This document shows positions 22,892 through 35,787 of a DNA stretch of 64,000 nucleotides, in pieces. Below the pieces are notes generated by a model. The model saw only the letters and a program-made list of their open reading frames with translations, did not search any database and was not told the DNA's origin. The stretch's first letter is position 1. The number at the start of each line of letters is the position of its first letter. This stretch comes from Closterium sp. NIES-65 (lineage: Eukaryota > Streptophyta > Zygnematophyceae > Desmidiales > Closteriaceae). Both the position numbers and the translations under genes were made by a program. The stretch covers positions 186,001 through 250,000 of the forward strand of contig CANXME010002559.1 in assembly GCA_948144175.1 (NCBI GenBank), in the 5' to 3' direction.

Positions 22892-22989
22892 CTTCCAGCC
22901 TGACTGGGAGCAGGGGGGTAAGGGAGAGCAGAGGGGAGCAGGTAGAGCAGGCAGCAGGCAGGAGTGCCATTCAGTGGTGGTGGTGGTGC

Positions 22990-23515
22990 TGCTGCTGGTG
23001 GTGACGTCAGGGCAGAGGAAGCAGCTGGAGAGGATAGGGCGAGTGGCGGCAGTGCTGGAGACCTCACTGCTGCGTCTTGACGATACAATCACACTTTTCT
23101 CTGCGTTCTAAGGTCCGGTCAGGGGTGCCATTCAGTGGTGGTGGTGCTGCTGGTGAAAGGAGGGCAGAGGAAGCAGCTGGAGAGTATTCGGGAGTGGCGG
23201 TGGTGCTACTCTAGCTGTTTGTTATTTTGCTTTAAGCCTAGCTTCACTACTGCTGCTCCCTGAGAATTATGTCTGAAGATCTGCTGGTGAAAGGAGGGCA
23301 GAGGAAGCAGCTGGAGAGGATACGGCGAGTGGTGGCAGTGCTGGAGACCTCATTGCTGCACCTTGACGATATGATTACGCTCTTCTCTGCGTTTTAAGGG
23401 TGGCTGGGAGATGGGCTGCAGGGCGATTCAACGCCTCATTTTCACATCAGTGCTGGAGACATCATTGCTGCGCCTTGACGATGCCATCGTCACTCTCTTC
23501 TCCACATTTTAAGGG
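22990..23515 (+). repeat. Copies of RPC3 last exon, stop side
   Basis: Copies ending VLETSLLRLDDTITLFSAF and stop at about 23000-23111, 23290-23398 and, more diverged, 23450-23511. They lie downstream of the stop used in the model and may be 3' UTR, or alternative last exons with near-identical C-termini. Confidence 0.8.
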
Positions 23516-23639
23516 TGGCTTGGAGATTTGGGAGTGGAGGGAGCAGGGATAGTAGGGCAGCAGTGCAGCACAAAGCCTCGCTAAATAGCCCTAGCTGCTG
23601 CGCGTTGCGATGCCATCACTCTGTTTTCTGCATTCAGGT

Positions 23640-25320
23640 TGGCTAACAGTACCAGTTCTGTAATTTTCTCCTTTGATTATGTTTGCCCGCCACCATTCTC
23701 CAGTACACCACACCACAACCGGTACCATAGATCTGGTTTCAGCATGCTCCTATGAGAAGCATGCTCCTGTCACAAAGCATGCTCCATTGCTCCTCTCATT
23801 CGATCCATCCCTAGTGTTTTACCTCTCCTGAGTAGATTGCATGAACTTGGCAAACACAAGTGAGACTGACAATGCAGCACAGCAGTGTCAAGACATAGTG
23901 GATTAATCTGGTCACCACTTGAAAGAAAACGGTTCCAAATACTCGACCTACGAGCACACAAAAGAAAGAAAACAACAAGTAAAAAATAACAAACAAAGAA
24001 CACACACCAACACACACGACAACCTAATGACATAATGACAGTTTATCCCTCTCAAGAGCAGGTATGTCGACGAATGAAAGACAGCAGTCTTCCGACAAAG
24101 CAATTTTTCCCCGCACAAGAAACGGGAAGCATTGTATTGCACAAAATTTCACCACCGCCCCATGTCTCCACCATGGGTGCTTGCTTTGCCCCCCAAATCC
24201 CCACCAATGTAGACAATCCATGGCTCGAATTGAAAACCATCTCGGGATCGAAATGAGGTGACTTTTGAGTCGACTCAAAGATCCCCATCAATGTAGATAA
24301 TCCATGGCTCGAAAACCATCCCGGGATCAAAATGGCCCTGCCCTGCACTGCTTCTGCGCCAGCCAATGAGGAGACCAGTAAGAGGCGGAACCATCTGCGA
24401 CCCGTGGCAGTTTGCTCGCAATTGCCACCACCCAAAACGTCTCCAGCCAATGAAGAAACAACAGCAACCGCCTGCGGTTCCTGCTTCTGCTTTAACCAAA
24501 ACCACCAACATTCCTGCAGCTGGAAGAAGGTTCAACCACTGAAACTGATGCACCCGCGAGAAACTTCTGCCACCGAAATTTCTGAAGCTGCAACTGGTAC
24601 TGAAAGCCCTGTAGCTGCAGCTGCACCTGCCTAATAAAACTGCTGCCATGCCACCAACGCCACTGCATCTCAGACAGCTGCTGCTGATTTCAAAAAGTTT
24701 CCGAAAAAAAACACTACCTATCTTCACAACCCCTGAGATCAAACTCTTCCCAATCAAACCACACCCACTGCCACTGCAACCGTAGCCGCTCCAAATGCAG
24801 CCATAGAATCAAAGCTCCAGATTCTATGATTCTGACCCTGCTGCCAAAAAAAACTGCTCTGGAGCCGATCATTACTGTCATATGCAGACCACACCATGAC
24901 TTTTCTGCAGACCGATCACCGAATGCTGGCGCTATGACTGGAACACTGAAAGCTGGCGCTACCCTTAGCAGCGGCAGCTGCTGCTGGTGCTGCTGCTGGT
25001 GGTTCCGATGCTGCCAATTCCGGCTTCGTGCGCAAATGAATGGACGAATAAGGCTCAGAGTCAAAGCCAGCCAACCGCTCCATGGTCACGTAGATGAATG
25101 TGATTAACCGTCCCATCCACGTCAGCTTAGTCAGAAGAGTTGATTAAAAAGAGTTGATTATCCCAACTGTCCCTCCCTCTCTCCAGCATACCCGTAAAAA
25201 GTGGGCAGCTGTATCCGTCCTGTATCCGTCCCTCCTCAGAACGATCGAAAGACTTGAAAAAAACAAACAGGACAAAAACAAAATGTGCGAAGACAATCAG
25301 CAGGAAGGCCAGAGGGTGTG
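23640..25320. other. Convergent intergenic region between RPC3 and DCD-TRF4
   Basis: No gene recognised. It should hold both 3' UTRs. It contains one palindrome (24263-24280, TCGA centre) set between two similar 70-bp segments (about 24190-24255 and 24281-24335), and several CTG/CAG-rich stretches. Short open frames on both strands have no recognisable domain. Confidence 0.5.
24263..24280. repeat. Palindrome between two copies of a ~70-bp segment
   Basis: Core ctttgagtcgactcaaag. The segment atccccaccaatgtagac...catggctcgaa...aaccatc is present on both sides with substitutions and one small indel. Confidence 0.85.
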
Positions 25321-27391
25321 TTACTCCGCTGCTGCGACTGCAGCAGCAGCAGGAATAGGTGCCGAGACATAAGGTGCAGCAGAGACCGAGAGAGGGGCAG
25401 CAGAAGCGGGAGCGGAAGAAAGAGGAGCAGGAGGAGCAGCAACAGACAAGGCATGGGACGCGAGCTCTGCTGGTTTGAGGGACTGGGTGATGGGCAAGCG
25501 GGTGGAGAAGGCGAGATCAAGGAGAGAGATCGAGGGGCGGGATGGGGAGGAGAGCACGGGAGACACGGACGAGAGGAGTGGGCTGGAGGAGGGGGTGAAG
25601 ACGTGGGGAGCAGCAGCAGGAGTGGTGGCGTTGGCAGCATTTGAATCATCAGCAGCAGGAGGAGCAGCAGCAGCAGCAGCAGCAACAGCAGGTAGTGGTG
25701 AGGAGGAGGAGGCTGCTTCTGCAGCTACACTGCCATCAGCAGCGGGTGCTGGGGACTTAGGAGGAGACTGTGAAAGCGAAGCAGGTGGGGGAGATGAGGT
25801 GGTGGTTCCAGCAGCGGTGGTGGACGGGGAAGCGACTGGCTTGGAGATGACGTGCAGCATTTCCCGCATGGCAGCCTGGAAAAGGGTGAGATGGGTGAGG
25901 AAGCGAGTGTGGGAGGGAGTGAGAGGGAGGAGGGAGGTACAGACGATTAGAAACGCGGTGGTGGCAGTGGAAAGGGTGGGGAGGAGAGGGGCTTGGAGAT
26001 GACATGAGGGACTTCTTGCATGGTCGACAGGAAGAGGAAGAGATGGGTGTGAGGGAGCAAGTGATGGAGGGATATAAAACAATTAGAAGTGTGATTGAGA
26101 ATGTACAACAAAATCGACGCGGAGGAATTTCCAACAATTGATATGTACATTCGCAGGCAGTGCATTTTCGACATCAACTGCCCATAAAACCAAGTAAGTA
26201 TTTCACATGGTTGTGAGCATCAGCCCATGCAAGGTTAGTTTTTTCTAGGCAATTGATGTCGAAAATGCACTGCCTCTGAATGTACATCCCAAGTGTTGGA
26301 AACTCCCCCGTGTTGATTTTGTCTAACTGACTGCCAAACACACGCACACTCACATACCCCCCCTCTCCCCCCCCCCCCCTCCCCTCCCCCCCACACACAC
26401 ACAAACCTGCACATGCCACATGGCAAACAAGCCCGAGCAGATGTTGGCCTCGGGGCGGAGCGGGTCGTCAATCCAGAGAGCAGTTTCAACCGACAACACC
26501 ACACACAAACCCACACACCAGCGCGCGCACACCCATGCTCATACCCCCCCCCCCCCCCCCCCCCCCCTGCACACACCTGCACGTGCCACATGGCAAACGA
26601 GCCTGAGCCGATGTTGGCACCGGGGCGGAGCGGGTCGTCAATCCAGAGAGCAGCCGGCGGCATGGAGGGGTCGCGCCAGAACACGCCGCCCGGCATGCCA
26701 TTCAGACCCTGGGAGAAGTGGAGAATGATCAAGAATCAGAATGATCCAAGAATCAGAATGATCCAAGAATCAGAATGAGAAGCGAGAGGGTAGTCAGTCG
26801 CAGCAGCCGCAGCAGGAGGCATACAGGGGTCCCTCCAGAACACTCCCTTCTCACTTCCTCTCAGAATGAGCCCCAAGCGAGACCGGTCGATCTCCTGACC
26901 GAACAGGTCAAAGAAGCCTGTTGGCATCAGAAACTTTCTATTGTCAAAGAAGCCAATGTGTGTTCAGTTTTGAGGTGCATCAGAAACTTTCTATTGTCTC
27001 ACTTGCCCTGAAAATGAGGCGCACGCAAAGAATGCCAATTTTCCTGACCGAGAAGTTCACACCAACGGATCTTCTCACCAACTATTTTACCAAATCAACT
27101 AATAAAACGTTTTACTTACCCTGAGAATGAGGCGCACGCGAGAAAGGTCAATCTCCTGACCAAACAGATGCAGGAAGCCGATAAGCAGCACTCCCAGGTT
27201 CGGCACAGGTACGGACTGCGCCGAACCAGGCAAGTCGTCCACCACTACCCCCTTCACAGGTCCGTCCGCTGCAGTCACTGACGCCACTTCAACCGCCTTG
27301 CTGCTGTTGCTATTCTCAGCAGCTGATGGTTTTTCTTTTGTGCCAGATGCAGCATCAGCATCTGAAGACCCGGCAGCAGCACCATCACCAC

Positions 27392-27440
<49 letters not shown>

Positions 27441-30400
27441 GGCGTCATCGCCGCCCGAAGCAGCAGCTGCGGCAGTGGTAACACTATCTGAAGCAGTCAC
27501 ATTTTCCGCTGAAGCAGCAGCAGCAGCATCAGCATCATTATCAGCAGCAGCAGCATCACCACTGGCTTGCTCAACCTTGGAGTCTGCAGACTTGGATCCT
27601 GGTGACTTGGTTGCTGCCTCAGCAGGAGCAGTAGTAGCAGGAGGGGGGGACATGCCACATGCGACAGGAGCTCTCTGCAGGGATGGGAAGCAAAGGAGAG
27701 AACAGACACACAGAAGTGTTGAGCACCAGACTTCAGCAGCATCAGCACCACCAGCGGCATTGCCATTAGGTTGCTCAACCTTAGAATCTGCAAACTTGGA
27801 TCCTGGTGACTTGGCTGCTGCCTCAGCAGGAGCAGCAGCAGGAGGGTGAAACATGCCACATGCGACAGGGGCTCTCTGGAGGGATAAAGGAGGAGGCAGG
27901 ACCACACCAGGGGTGGTGAGGATACAACAGGGGTTGGGAACTCACCACAGCGCACAAAAAGGAGAACATATCTCCGTAGAAAACAGACACCATAGTCAAG
28001 AAACCCGAATTGTGGGTTGCTCAAAGAATGTACATCGAATCGAGTTGAACGACGCCAGGGAGCAGGGTAGAAGGAGGCTCAGGAAACACACATTGAGGTA
28101 AACGGCGAGCATCATAGTCAGAGAGAAGGATCATTCGAGGATGCTCGTCGAGGAACAACGACAGTCATAGTCCTTCGAATACAAAGGACCATTCGAAGGA
28201 TTCAAAGGCGGCCAAAGTGCGTACCTCCAGGTAAAAGACGAGCATCATGGTGAGGGAGAAGGACCCGAGCCCGCCAGTGTAGACGTCCTTGAGACCCCGG
28301 TGGTGCAGGTAGGACTTCATCAGCAGCACCTGGAGAGTGGAAAGAGGACAAACGGGAGGGAGAAAGGAGTGGAAAGCAGGCAGGGGGGTGGAAATTGGCA
28401 CGCAAAGGAATCACAAGGCAGGCCAGAGTGCAGACATCCTTGATGCTGGCCAGCTTTTGAGAAACTTCAAAATCGGCTGAATGCCGTTGCACAGGGAGGA
28501 GCTGAGCCCGCCAGTGTAGACGTTTTTGAGTCCTCGGTGGTGCAGGTAGGACAGGGTAAATGGAATCAACACAAGGGGGGCTGGGCTGGGCGGGGCTGGG
28601 CGGGATGGATGAATGAATGCATTCACACGTGTTTTGAGTCGGCTCAGAACAAGGAGATCAACCTGTAGACGACCTTGAGGCCTTGTTGGTGTGGCAGGAC
28701 TAGAACAGTAACCTGTCATTCCAACCCCTCCAAGAAAGGCAAACTAGGGGGGCGAGAGCGGGCATTTTCTTGAGGCGTTCAATCACGAGCTCCCTGGCGG
28801 CCGACCCGTTGTGATGTCCATCTGAACCACTCATTCCTCGTGCACTCACTCTCACCAGGGAAACCAGCCCAGCCCATTCACTCACCAGGGGGGCGAGAGC
28901 CGGCATTTTCCTGAGGCGTTCAATCACGAGCTCTCTGGCGACCGACCCGTTGCGAGCGGCAGCTGCCTCGTCCAGCTTCCCCGCCAGCACCCTGCTGGCC
29001 GCATCCCCCACCTCCATGCCCTTGGGGCGCGTCAGGGAGAACGTACTGTCCATCCGAACCCCCATTACCTTACCTGTCCCCGCCCCGCCCTGCCCCGCCC
29101 GTGGCCCTGGCCCCCTTGAAGCAAGACAAACTAGACTCACCAGGGGGGCGAGGGCGGGCATTTTCTTGAGGCGTTCAATCACGAGCTCTCTGGCGGCCGA
29201 CCCGTTGTGAGCCGCAGCAGCCTCGTCCAGCTTCCCCGCCAGCACCCTGCTGGCCGCATCCCCCACCTCCATGCCCTTGGGGCGCGACAGGGAGAACGTA
29301 ATGTCCATCCGAACCCCCCTTACCTGTGAGACCTCCTACCCCCGTCCCCAGCCCGGCCCCAGCCCCGACCCCTGGCCCCGGCCAAGGCCCCGGCCCGGTC
29401 CCCGGGCCCGGCCCCCTTCAAGCAAGGCAGACTACACTCACCAGGGGGGCGAGGGCGGGCATCTTCTTGAGCCGCTCAATAACCAGCTCCCTGGCCGCTG
29501 ATCCGTTGTGAGCCGCAGCAGCCTCGTCCAGCTTCCCCGCCAGCACCCTGCTGGCAGCATCAGACACCTCCATGGCCTTGGGCCGCGACAGGGAGAACGT
29601 TATGTCCATCCGAACCACTCCCTGCACGCTCGGCCCCACCAGGTCCGACGCCGAAGCAGACGGCTTCAGCGCCGTGGCTGCCGAACCTGCTGCTGCCGCC
29701 GCTGTGACGTTTGCCTCTCCTGCTTCGCTCTCTCCCACCACCGACGCGCCACCGCTCCCCTCTGTGGAACCAGAAGAGCCTGAAGACCTTTGAGACGTCT
29801 CAAAAGAACCTGAAGACCCAGCGCCCCGCTCAGAAGTCGACGGGGCCTTCTCCTTCTCTTCCTCTGCTCCTTCGGCGGAAGCGGGCGGCAGCGGGCGGCA
29901 CTTGAGTTTGATGACGGGGATGCGGGCGGTTTCAATGGTGTGCAGGCTCTCGCACCACGGCTGCTTCTTCAGTGCAGCTGCCAGCTGCCTGATGAGCGGT
30001 GCACTGATGCGCGCACCTGGGAAGCGAGGGAGGAGGGGGAGAGGGGGGAGATGAGGGAGAGGAGGGAAGGAGAAGAAAGTGGGCTTGATGTTTAAGAAGC
30101 ACCACCACCAGCGGCAGCACCAGAAGCAGCAGCAGCACCAGCAGCAGCAGCAGGAGGATTCGATGGTGTGCAGGCTCTCGCACCACGGCTGCTTCTTCAG
30201 TGCTGCCGCCAGCTGCCAGATGAGCAAAGCGCTGATGCGCGCACCTGGGAAGGAGCGCGAAGAGGGAGATGGGGGAGAGGAGGGAAAGAGAAGAAGATGG
30301 GCTTGATGTTTAAGAAGCACCACCAGCAGCAGCAGCAGCACCAGAAGCAGCAGCACCGCCAGCAGCGGCAGCACCAGAAGCAGCAGCACCACCAGCAGCA

Positions 30401-33400
30401 GCAGGCGGGTTCAATGGTGTGCGTGAGAGCATTTAAGAGACTGTTATACCCACGTGATGCAGTTCCTGTTGCAAGAACCTTATACGTCCACCCTAGGGCC
30501 TGATGCACGCACGCACCGGACAGGCTGGGGCGCTCTGGTAGGTTAGCGGTTGGTGGAGGTGACTCTTGAGTCAACTCAACTTTCAAGGCGCCTCAAAAAT
30601 CAACTAATATATCGGTCCATTCACCTCTTGCACTTGGCAGGCTCATGCACGCACGCACCTGACAGGCCGGCGAGCCAGCAATTGGGACGAGTGCCCTTTG
30701 AGTCGACTCAAAAGTCGGTACATTCACCTCGTACATTCACTTGCAAGCACTTGACAGGCTCATGCACGCACACACCTGACAGGGTCGCGAGCTCCGGTAG
30801 GTCAACAATTGGAATGCGTGTTTTTCTGACTCCGGTGCCCTTTGAGTCAAGTCAGTGCATTCACCTCGACTCATAAGTCAACTCAAAAGTCAAACACCTA
30901 AAGCCTCATGAATGCACACACCTGACAGGGTCGCGAGCTCTGGTAGGTCAGCGGGTGGAGGAGGTGCGTTAATCACTGCCACGTCAACATCGCTGTGAGC
31001 GAGGGCAAGGCCAGTGGCGAATGAACCAAACACCTGAGGGAAGAAGTGGGACGGGGGATAGAGAGGAAGTGGGTTGGGTGAAGGGGGGGGGGGTGCGTTA
31101 ATCACTGCCATGTCAACGTCGCTGTGAGCGAGGGCAAGGCCAGTGGCAAATGAACCAAACACCTGAAAGAATGAGAGTGAATGGGAGGGCGGATAGAGAA
31201 GTAGGGAGCAGGAGTGGGAGTGGAAGGGGTTTTTGGAGGGGTGGGGAAGAGGGAGGAGAAGGGAGAAAGGGGTTGCATTGATCACTGGCACATCAACATT
31301 GCTGTGAGCGAGGGCAAGCCCATGGCGAAGGAGCCAAACACCCGAGGGAATGGGCAAAACCGGGAGAGCAACTAGAGAGGAGGGAAACTGGAATGGAACT
31401 GGAGGATGTTTTTTGAGGGGTTTGGGGGGTTGGGGTGCACGAATCACTGTCACATCAACATCAATGTGAGCACACAGCAAGGCCACCGCCATAAGTCACA
31501 ATAAGCGTCTCGGCCAATATTCAGCACGACTACTCACCTCAACGTCAGCTCCTTCCCAAAGCGACCTGAGACCGTGCGCCTGACACACGCCACTGCCTGC
31601 TCCGCGCTGACCCGCGCCTCCCTGGGCGGCCTTTCCAAAGCACAGGCATAATAACCCTAGTCTCCTAGACAGCAAGCAAAGCCCTAAACTCACCTCCACA
31701 TCAGCTCCCTCCCACAGCGATCGCACAGTCCGCCTGACACACGCCACAGCCTGCTCCGCGCTGACCCTTAGACAGACCAGGGCACACACAAACAGCTCCC
31801 TGAGGGTGAAGCCTGGAACTCACGTCCACATCGGCTCCCTCCCACAGGGATCGCACAGTCCGCCTCACACACGCCACAGCCTGCTTCGCACTGACCCTTA
31901 GAAACAGACCAGGGCACACACAAACAGCTCGCTAGAGGGTAAAGCATGGAACTCACCTCCACATCAGCTCCCTCCCAGAGGGATCTAACAGTGCGCCTCA
32001 CACACGCCACAGCCTGCTCCGCACTGACAGACCGCACACACAAGCAGCCCCCTTGTGGGTAAAGCTTGGAGCTCACCTCCACATCGGCTCCTTCCCACAG
32101 TGACCGCACTGTCCGTCTCACACACGCCACAGCCTGCTCTGCGCTGACCCGCGCCTCCCTGGGCGGCCGCACCTCCTCTGCATACGCCAGCACCTCCCCA
32201 TGCAGCGCCCACCACACACCAGAACTCAATTCCACACGCAATCAGGCACAGCAACTCACCTCAACATCGGCTCCTTCCCACAGCGATCTGACCGTCCTCC
32301 TCACACACGCCACTGCCTGCTCCGCGCTGACCCGCGCCTCCCTGGGCGGCCGCACCTCCTCTGCATACGCCAGCACCTCCCCATGCAGCGCCGCCGCGTT
32401 TTGCAGCAGCGCAGCTGGTGGCACCGGGAACGCCGGGAACCCTGCGATCGGCACCGCTAGCATGCGCGGGTGCAGGTGCGGGAGCGGGTGCGGGTGGGGG
32501 TGTGGATGGGCGCGGGCGTGTGCGTGAGGGTTGGTGTGCGCGTGGAGGGGGGGTTGGCCTGCCGCGTGAGTGAGTGGGGTGAAGGGGAGAGGGTGGTAGA
32601 GAGAGGAGGGAGGAGCGCCTCCAGGGAGGACCCCTGCAGCTCCTGTATGGAAAGGGGGGCCTGGAATAACGGATCCTGCTGCTGCAGCTGCTGCTGCTCC
32701 TGCTGCTGCTGGAATAACGCCTCGACCTTGCCCTGCTGCTGCAGGCACAGCAGCACCAGCAGCACCAGCCACAGCAGCAGCGGAACCAACGCCACTCAAA
32801 GAAGCTGCTGCAGCCGCCGCCGCAGTAGCAGCTGCAGAAGCACCAGCAGCAACGACGCCACCTCCAGCCTGCCTCACCCCCCCTGCTGCTCCTGCCCCTG
32901 TTGCTGCTGCCCCAGCAGCAGCTGCCACTCCGCCGTGCCGATACCCGCCCCCTCTGCCCCCCACAGCGCCAGCAGCAGCGCTGCTTCCCCCAGGCGCAGC
33001 CCCCCCCTGGCGTTGCTGGTACCTCATAGGTCTCCCGTGCTGATTCCCCTGCTGGTGCTGGTGCTGATGCTGGTGGTGCTGGTGGTGCTGGTGGTGCGGT
33101 TGGTGCAGCTGCTGCTGCTGCCGTTGCATGTGCAGAATCGGCTGCCCCGCGCCTGCCGCCGCCGCAGCAGCAGCGGAAGCAGCGTGGGTAGGAGCTGAGG
33201 CGGTGTGCTGATGTGGAGAGGCCGCAGATGACGCACCTGATGCAGATGCACCAGTGGAAGCTCCAGGGGATACGCCAGTAGAACCGCTACTCTTCCCCCC
33301 CTGCTGCTGCTGCTGGTGCTGGTGATGATGGTGGTGGTTGTGATGCTGATTCTGCCGCTGTGGCTGAGTCGAACCCCTAGCAGAAACTTTAGACCCCGCT

Positions 33401-35756
33401 CCTCCTCCTCCCCCTCCACCACCACTGCTCTTCTTAGCACCACCCTCACTCTCACCCCCCTGGGTCTTCCCCTTCGGCCCCCCCGTCCCACCCTCCCCGG
33501 GTTTCTCACACCCTCCTTCCTTCTCCACCCCCTCTTCCTTATCCCCTGTCTTGCCACTCTCAACCTTCCTCCCGTCCTTCCCCTTCTCCCCAGCACCAGC
33601 CTGCTCTCCAGGCTTCCCTGCCTGCTTTCCCCCCCTACCCTGCTGCCCCTGCTGCTGTCTCTGCCCGTCCTGCTTCCCACTGGCGCCATGAGACTGCGAC
33701 TGCGACCCCTGGTGCTTCTGGCTTCTCCCTTCAGCAGACCCAGCGCCACCGCCTGCCTGGCCTGTGCTTCCCTGCCCCGCCCCGCTGTCGCCCAGACGCT
33801 TCAGTATCGCCGCGTCGTTCCCCTGCCACGCCGGGCGCCGGGACCTCGCCGGCTGTGGTGCCGCTGCCAGCGGTTTCCCATCCGCGGCTGTAGCAGCAGC
33901 AGCTGCGTCGCTCGCGGCTGTAGCAGCGCCAGCGCCGGCAGAGGCACCTGCTGCCTGCCCGTCCTCCCCACCAGAGCGTGCCGCTACAGCTGTGGTAGAA
34001 GCAGCACTGCCTGCAGCACCACCCGTTGCACCAGCAGCAGCCCCCACACCAGCAATAGTTGCACCCCCTGCGGTCCTATCCGCCCCTTTGCCCGCCCCCT
34101 TCTTTCCCCCGCCCTTACCTTCCTTGCCCCCTCCTGCAGCCGGCGCCCCCCTCTTCACCCACACACCCGCGGATTTCTCCTCCCCACTCGCCCTCCGCCC
34201 CCCCCTTCCGCCCGCCCCCGCAGCAGCTCCCGCCGCCCCCCCTGCTCCGCCCCTCCCTTGCGCCTTCTCCTTGGGTCCGCTAGACACTTTAATCCACCCC
34301 TCCTCCTCCTCGTCACCAGCCTTCTCCCCGCTCGCACTCGGGGCTTTAGCCGCTGGTTTACCCTCTTTTGGAGGGCTACTTGAGCGGGTTTCCCCTGGCG
34401 CTGGTACTGTTGCTCCTGCCACAGAAGCCGGTACGTCAGTGCTAGCAGAAGCGCTAGCTGAGTCCGAGCGGGGTTCTTCCTTGCTCGCCTCCGCCACCCC
34501 TGCTGCGCCTGCTCCGCCTGCCACTCCCCCCGCCCCTCCGCCAGTCTCTCCCGCGCCTCCCCCTGAGGGCACTCCCGCTGCGCCCTCCGCGCCTTCAGGA
34601 CTTCCCCCAGCAGCCGCGCCTTCCTCCGCCTTCCCCAGTAAAACCGCAGCAAATGACACATTGGCGCTACGCACCGACCACACACTCCCCCCACCTCCCG
34701 CCCCACCTGCGCCCCCCTCCCCCGCAGCCTTCCCCGGACTCCCGCCTCTCCCCGCCCTCTCCGCGTCTGCCTCCCCCGCTTTTTCCCCCTCCGCCCCTTG
34801 CTCGGAAGAGGAGGACTCTTCGCTCCGCCTATCCTCCGTATGGAGAACCCCGTTACCGTTACACTCCGCCTCGTGCTCCCCCCCGCCCGCGGACGACCGC
34901 TCCTCGCTGCTGCTTCCCCCCGTGGTGCTCAAATCGGGGGAAACCAGTCCGCTCCCGCTACTTCCGCTTCCAGACGACTTGCTGCAGCCGTCCGCCTCCC
35001 CCTGCCGCCACCGCCCTGCGGAATCCGCGCGGCCTCCGCTGTCCTTTCCGCCAGCTGCGGGAGGCGCGGGCGGCGGCGGCGGAACTGCTGCTGCCCCTGC
35101 TGCGCCGCCGCCACCCCCTCGCCCTGCGCCCACCCATCCTGCTCCCCCTCCGCCCCCCCCAGCATGCCCCACGCCATTGCCCCCTTGGTTCTGCGCGGAG
35201 CGCCAATGCGCCCCCTGATGCGGGTGCCCGTGCTTCTTCCCGCGGAAATGCCCCCCACCGCCGCCAGAATAACCGCCGCGCATACCCCTGCCCTTGGGTT
35301 TGACCTTCTCCCACTGCCCGCCCTCCTCGTCCCCCTGCTGCTTCTTCTCCCCCTTGCCTTCTTCCCCTTCCAGCAACCCAAAGACTCTCAGCAAGTTGTT
35401 GGCCTGCACGAGGAACCAAGAGGGAAAAAGGCACGTGTGAAAGGTTGGGTTTTGAGACGTTTCAAAACTCCACAAACCAAAGACCCGCAGCAAGTTGTTG
35501 GCCTGCACGAAGAACCAAGAGGGAAAAAGGCACGTGTGAAGGTTGGGTTTTGAGACGTTTCAAAGCTCAACAAACCAAAGACTCTCAGCAAGTTGTTGGC
35601 CTGCACGAGGAACCAAGAGGGAAGAGGGAAACGCAAAAAAAAAAAAAAAGTTTGTGTTGTTGTATTTCCCGGCCCCTTCAGAAGGAAGGGGGAGCGCTGC
35701 TGCTTTCCCCCGCCCTTGAGCTAGAACTTGTCTTACTGCCCGCCCTCCTCGTCCCC

Positions 35757-35787
<31 letters not shown>

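Noticed and set aside
33764-35218. Plus-strand 484-codon Pro/Ala-rich open frame
   Set aside because: It is the antisense shadow of the GC-rich linker exon of the minus-strand DCD-TRF4 gene and has no domain.
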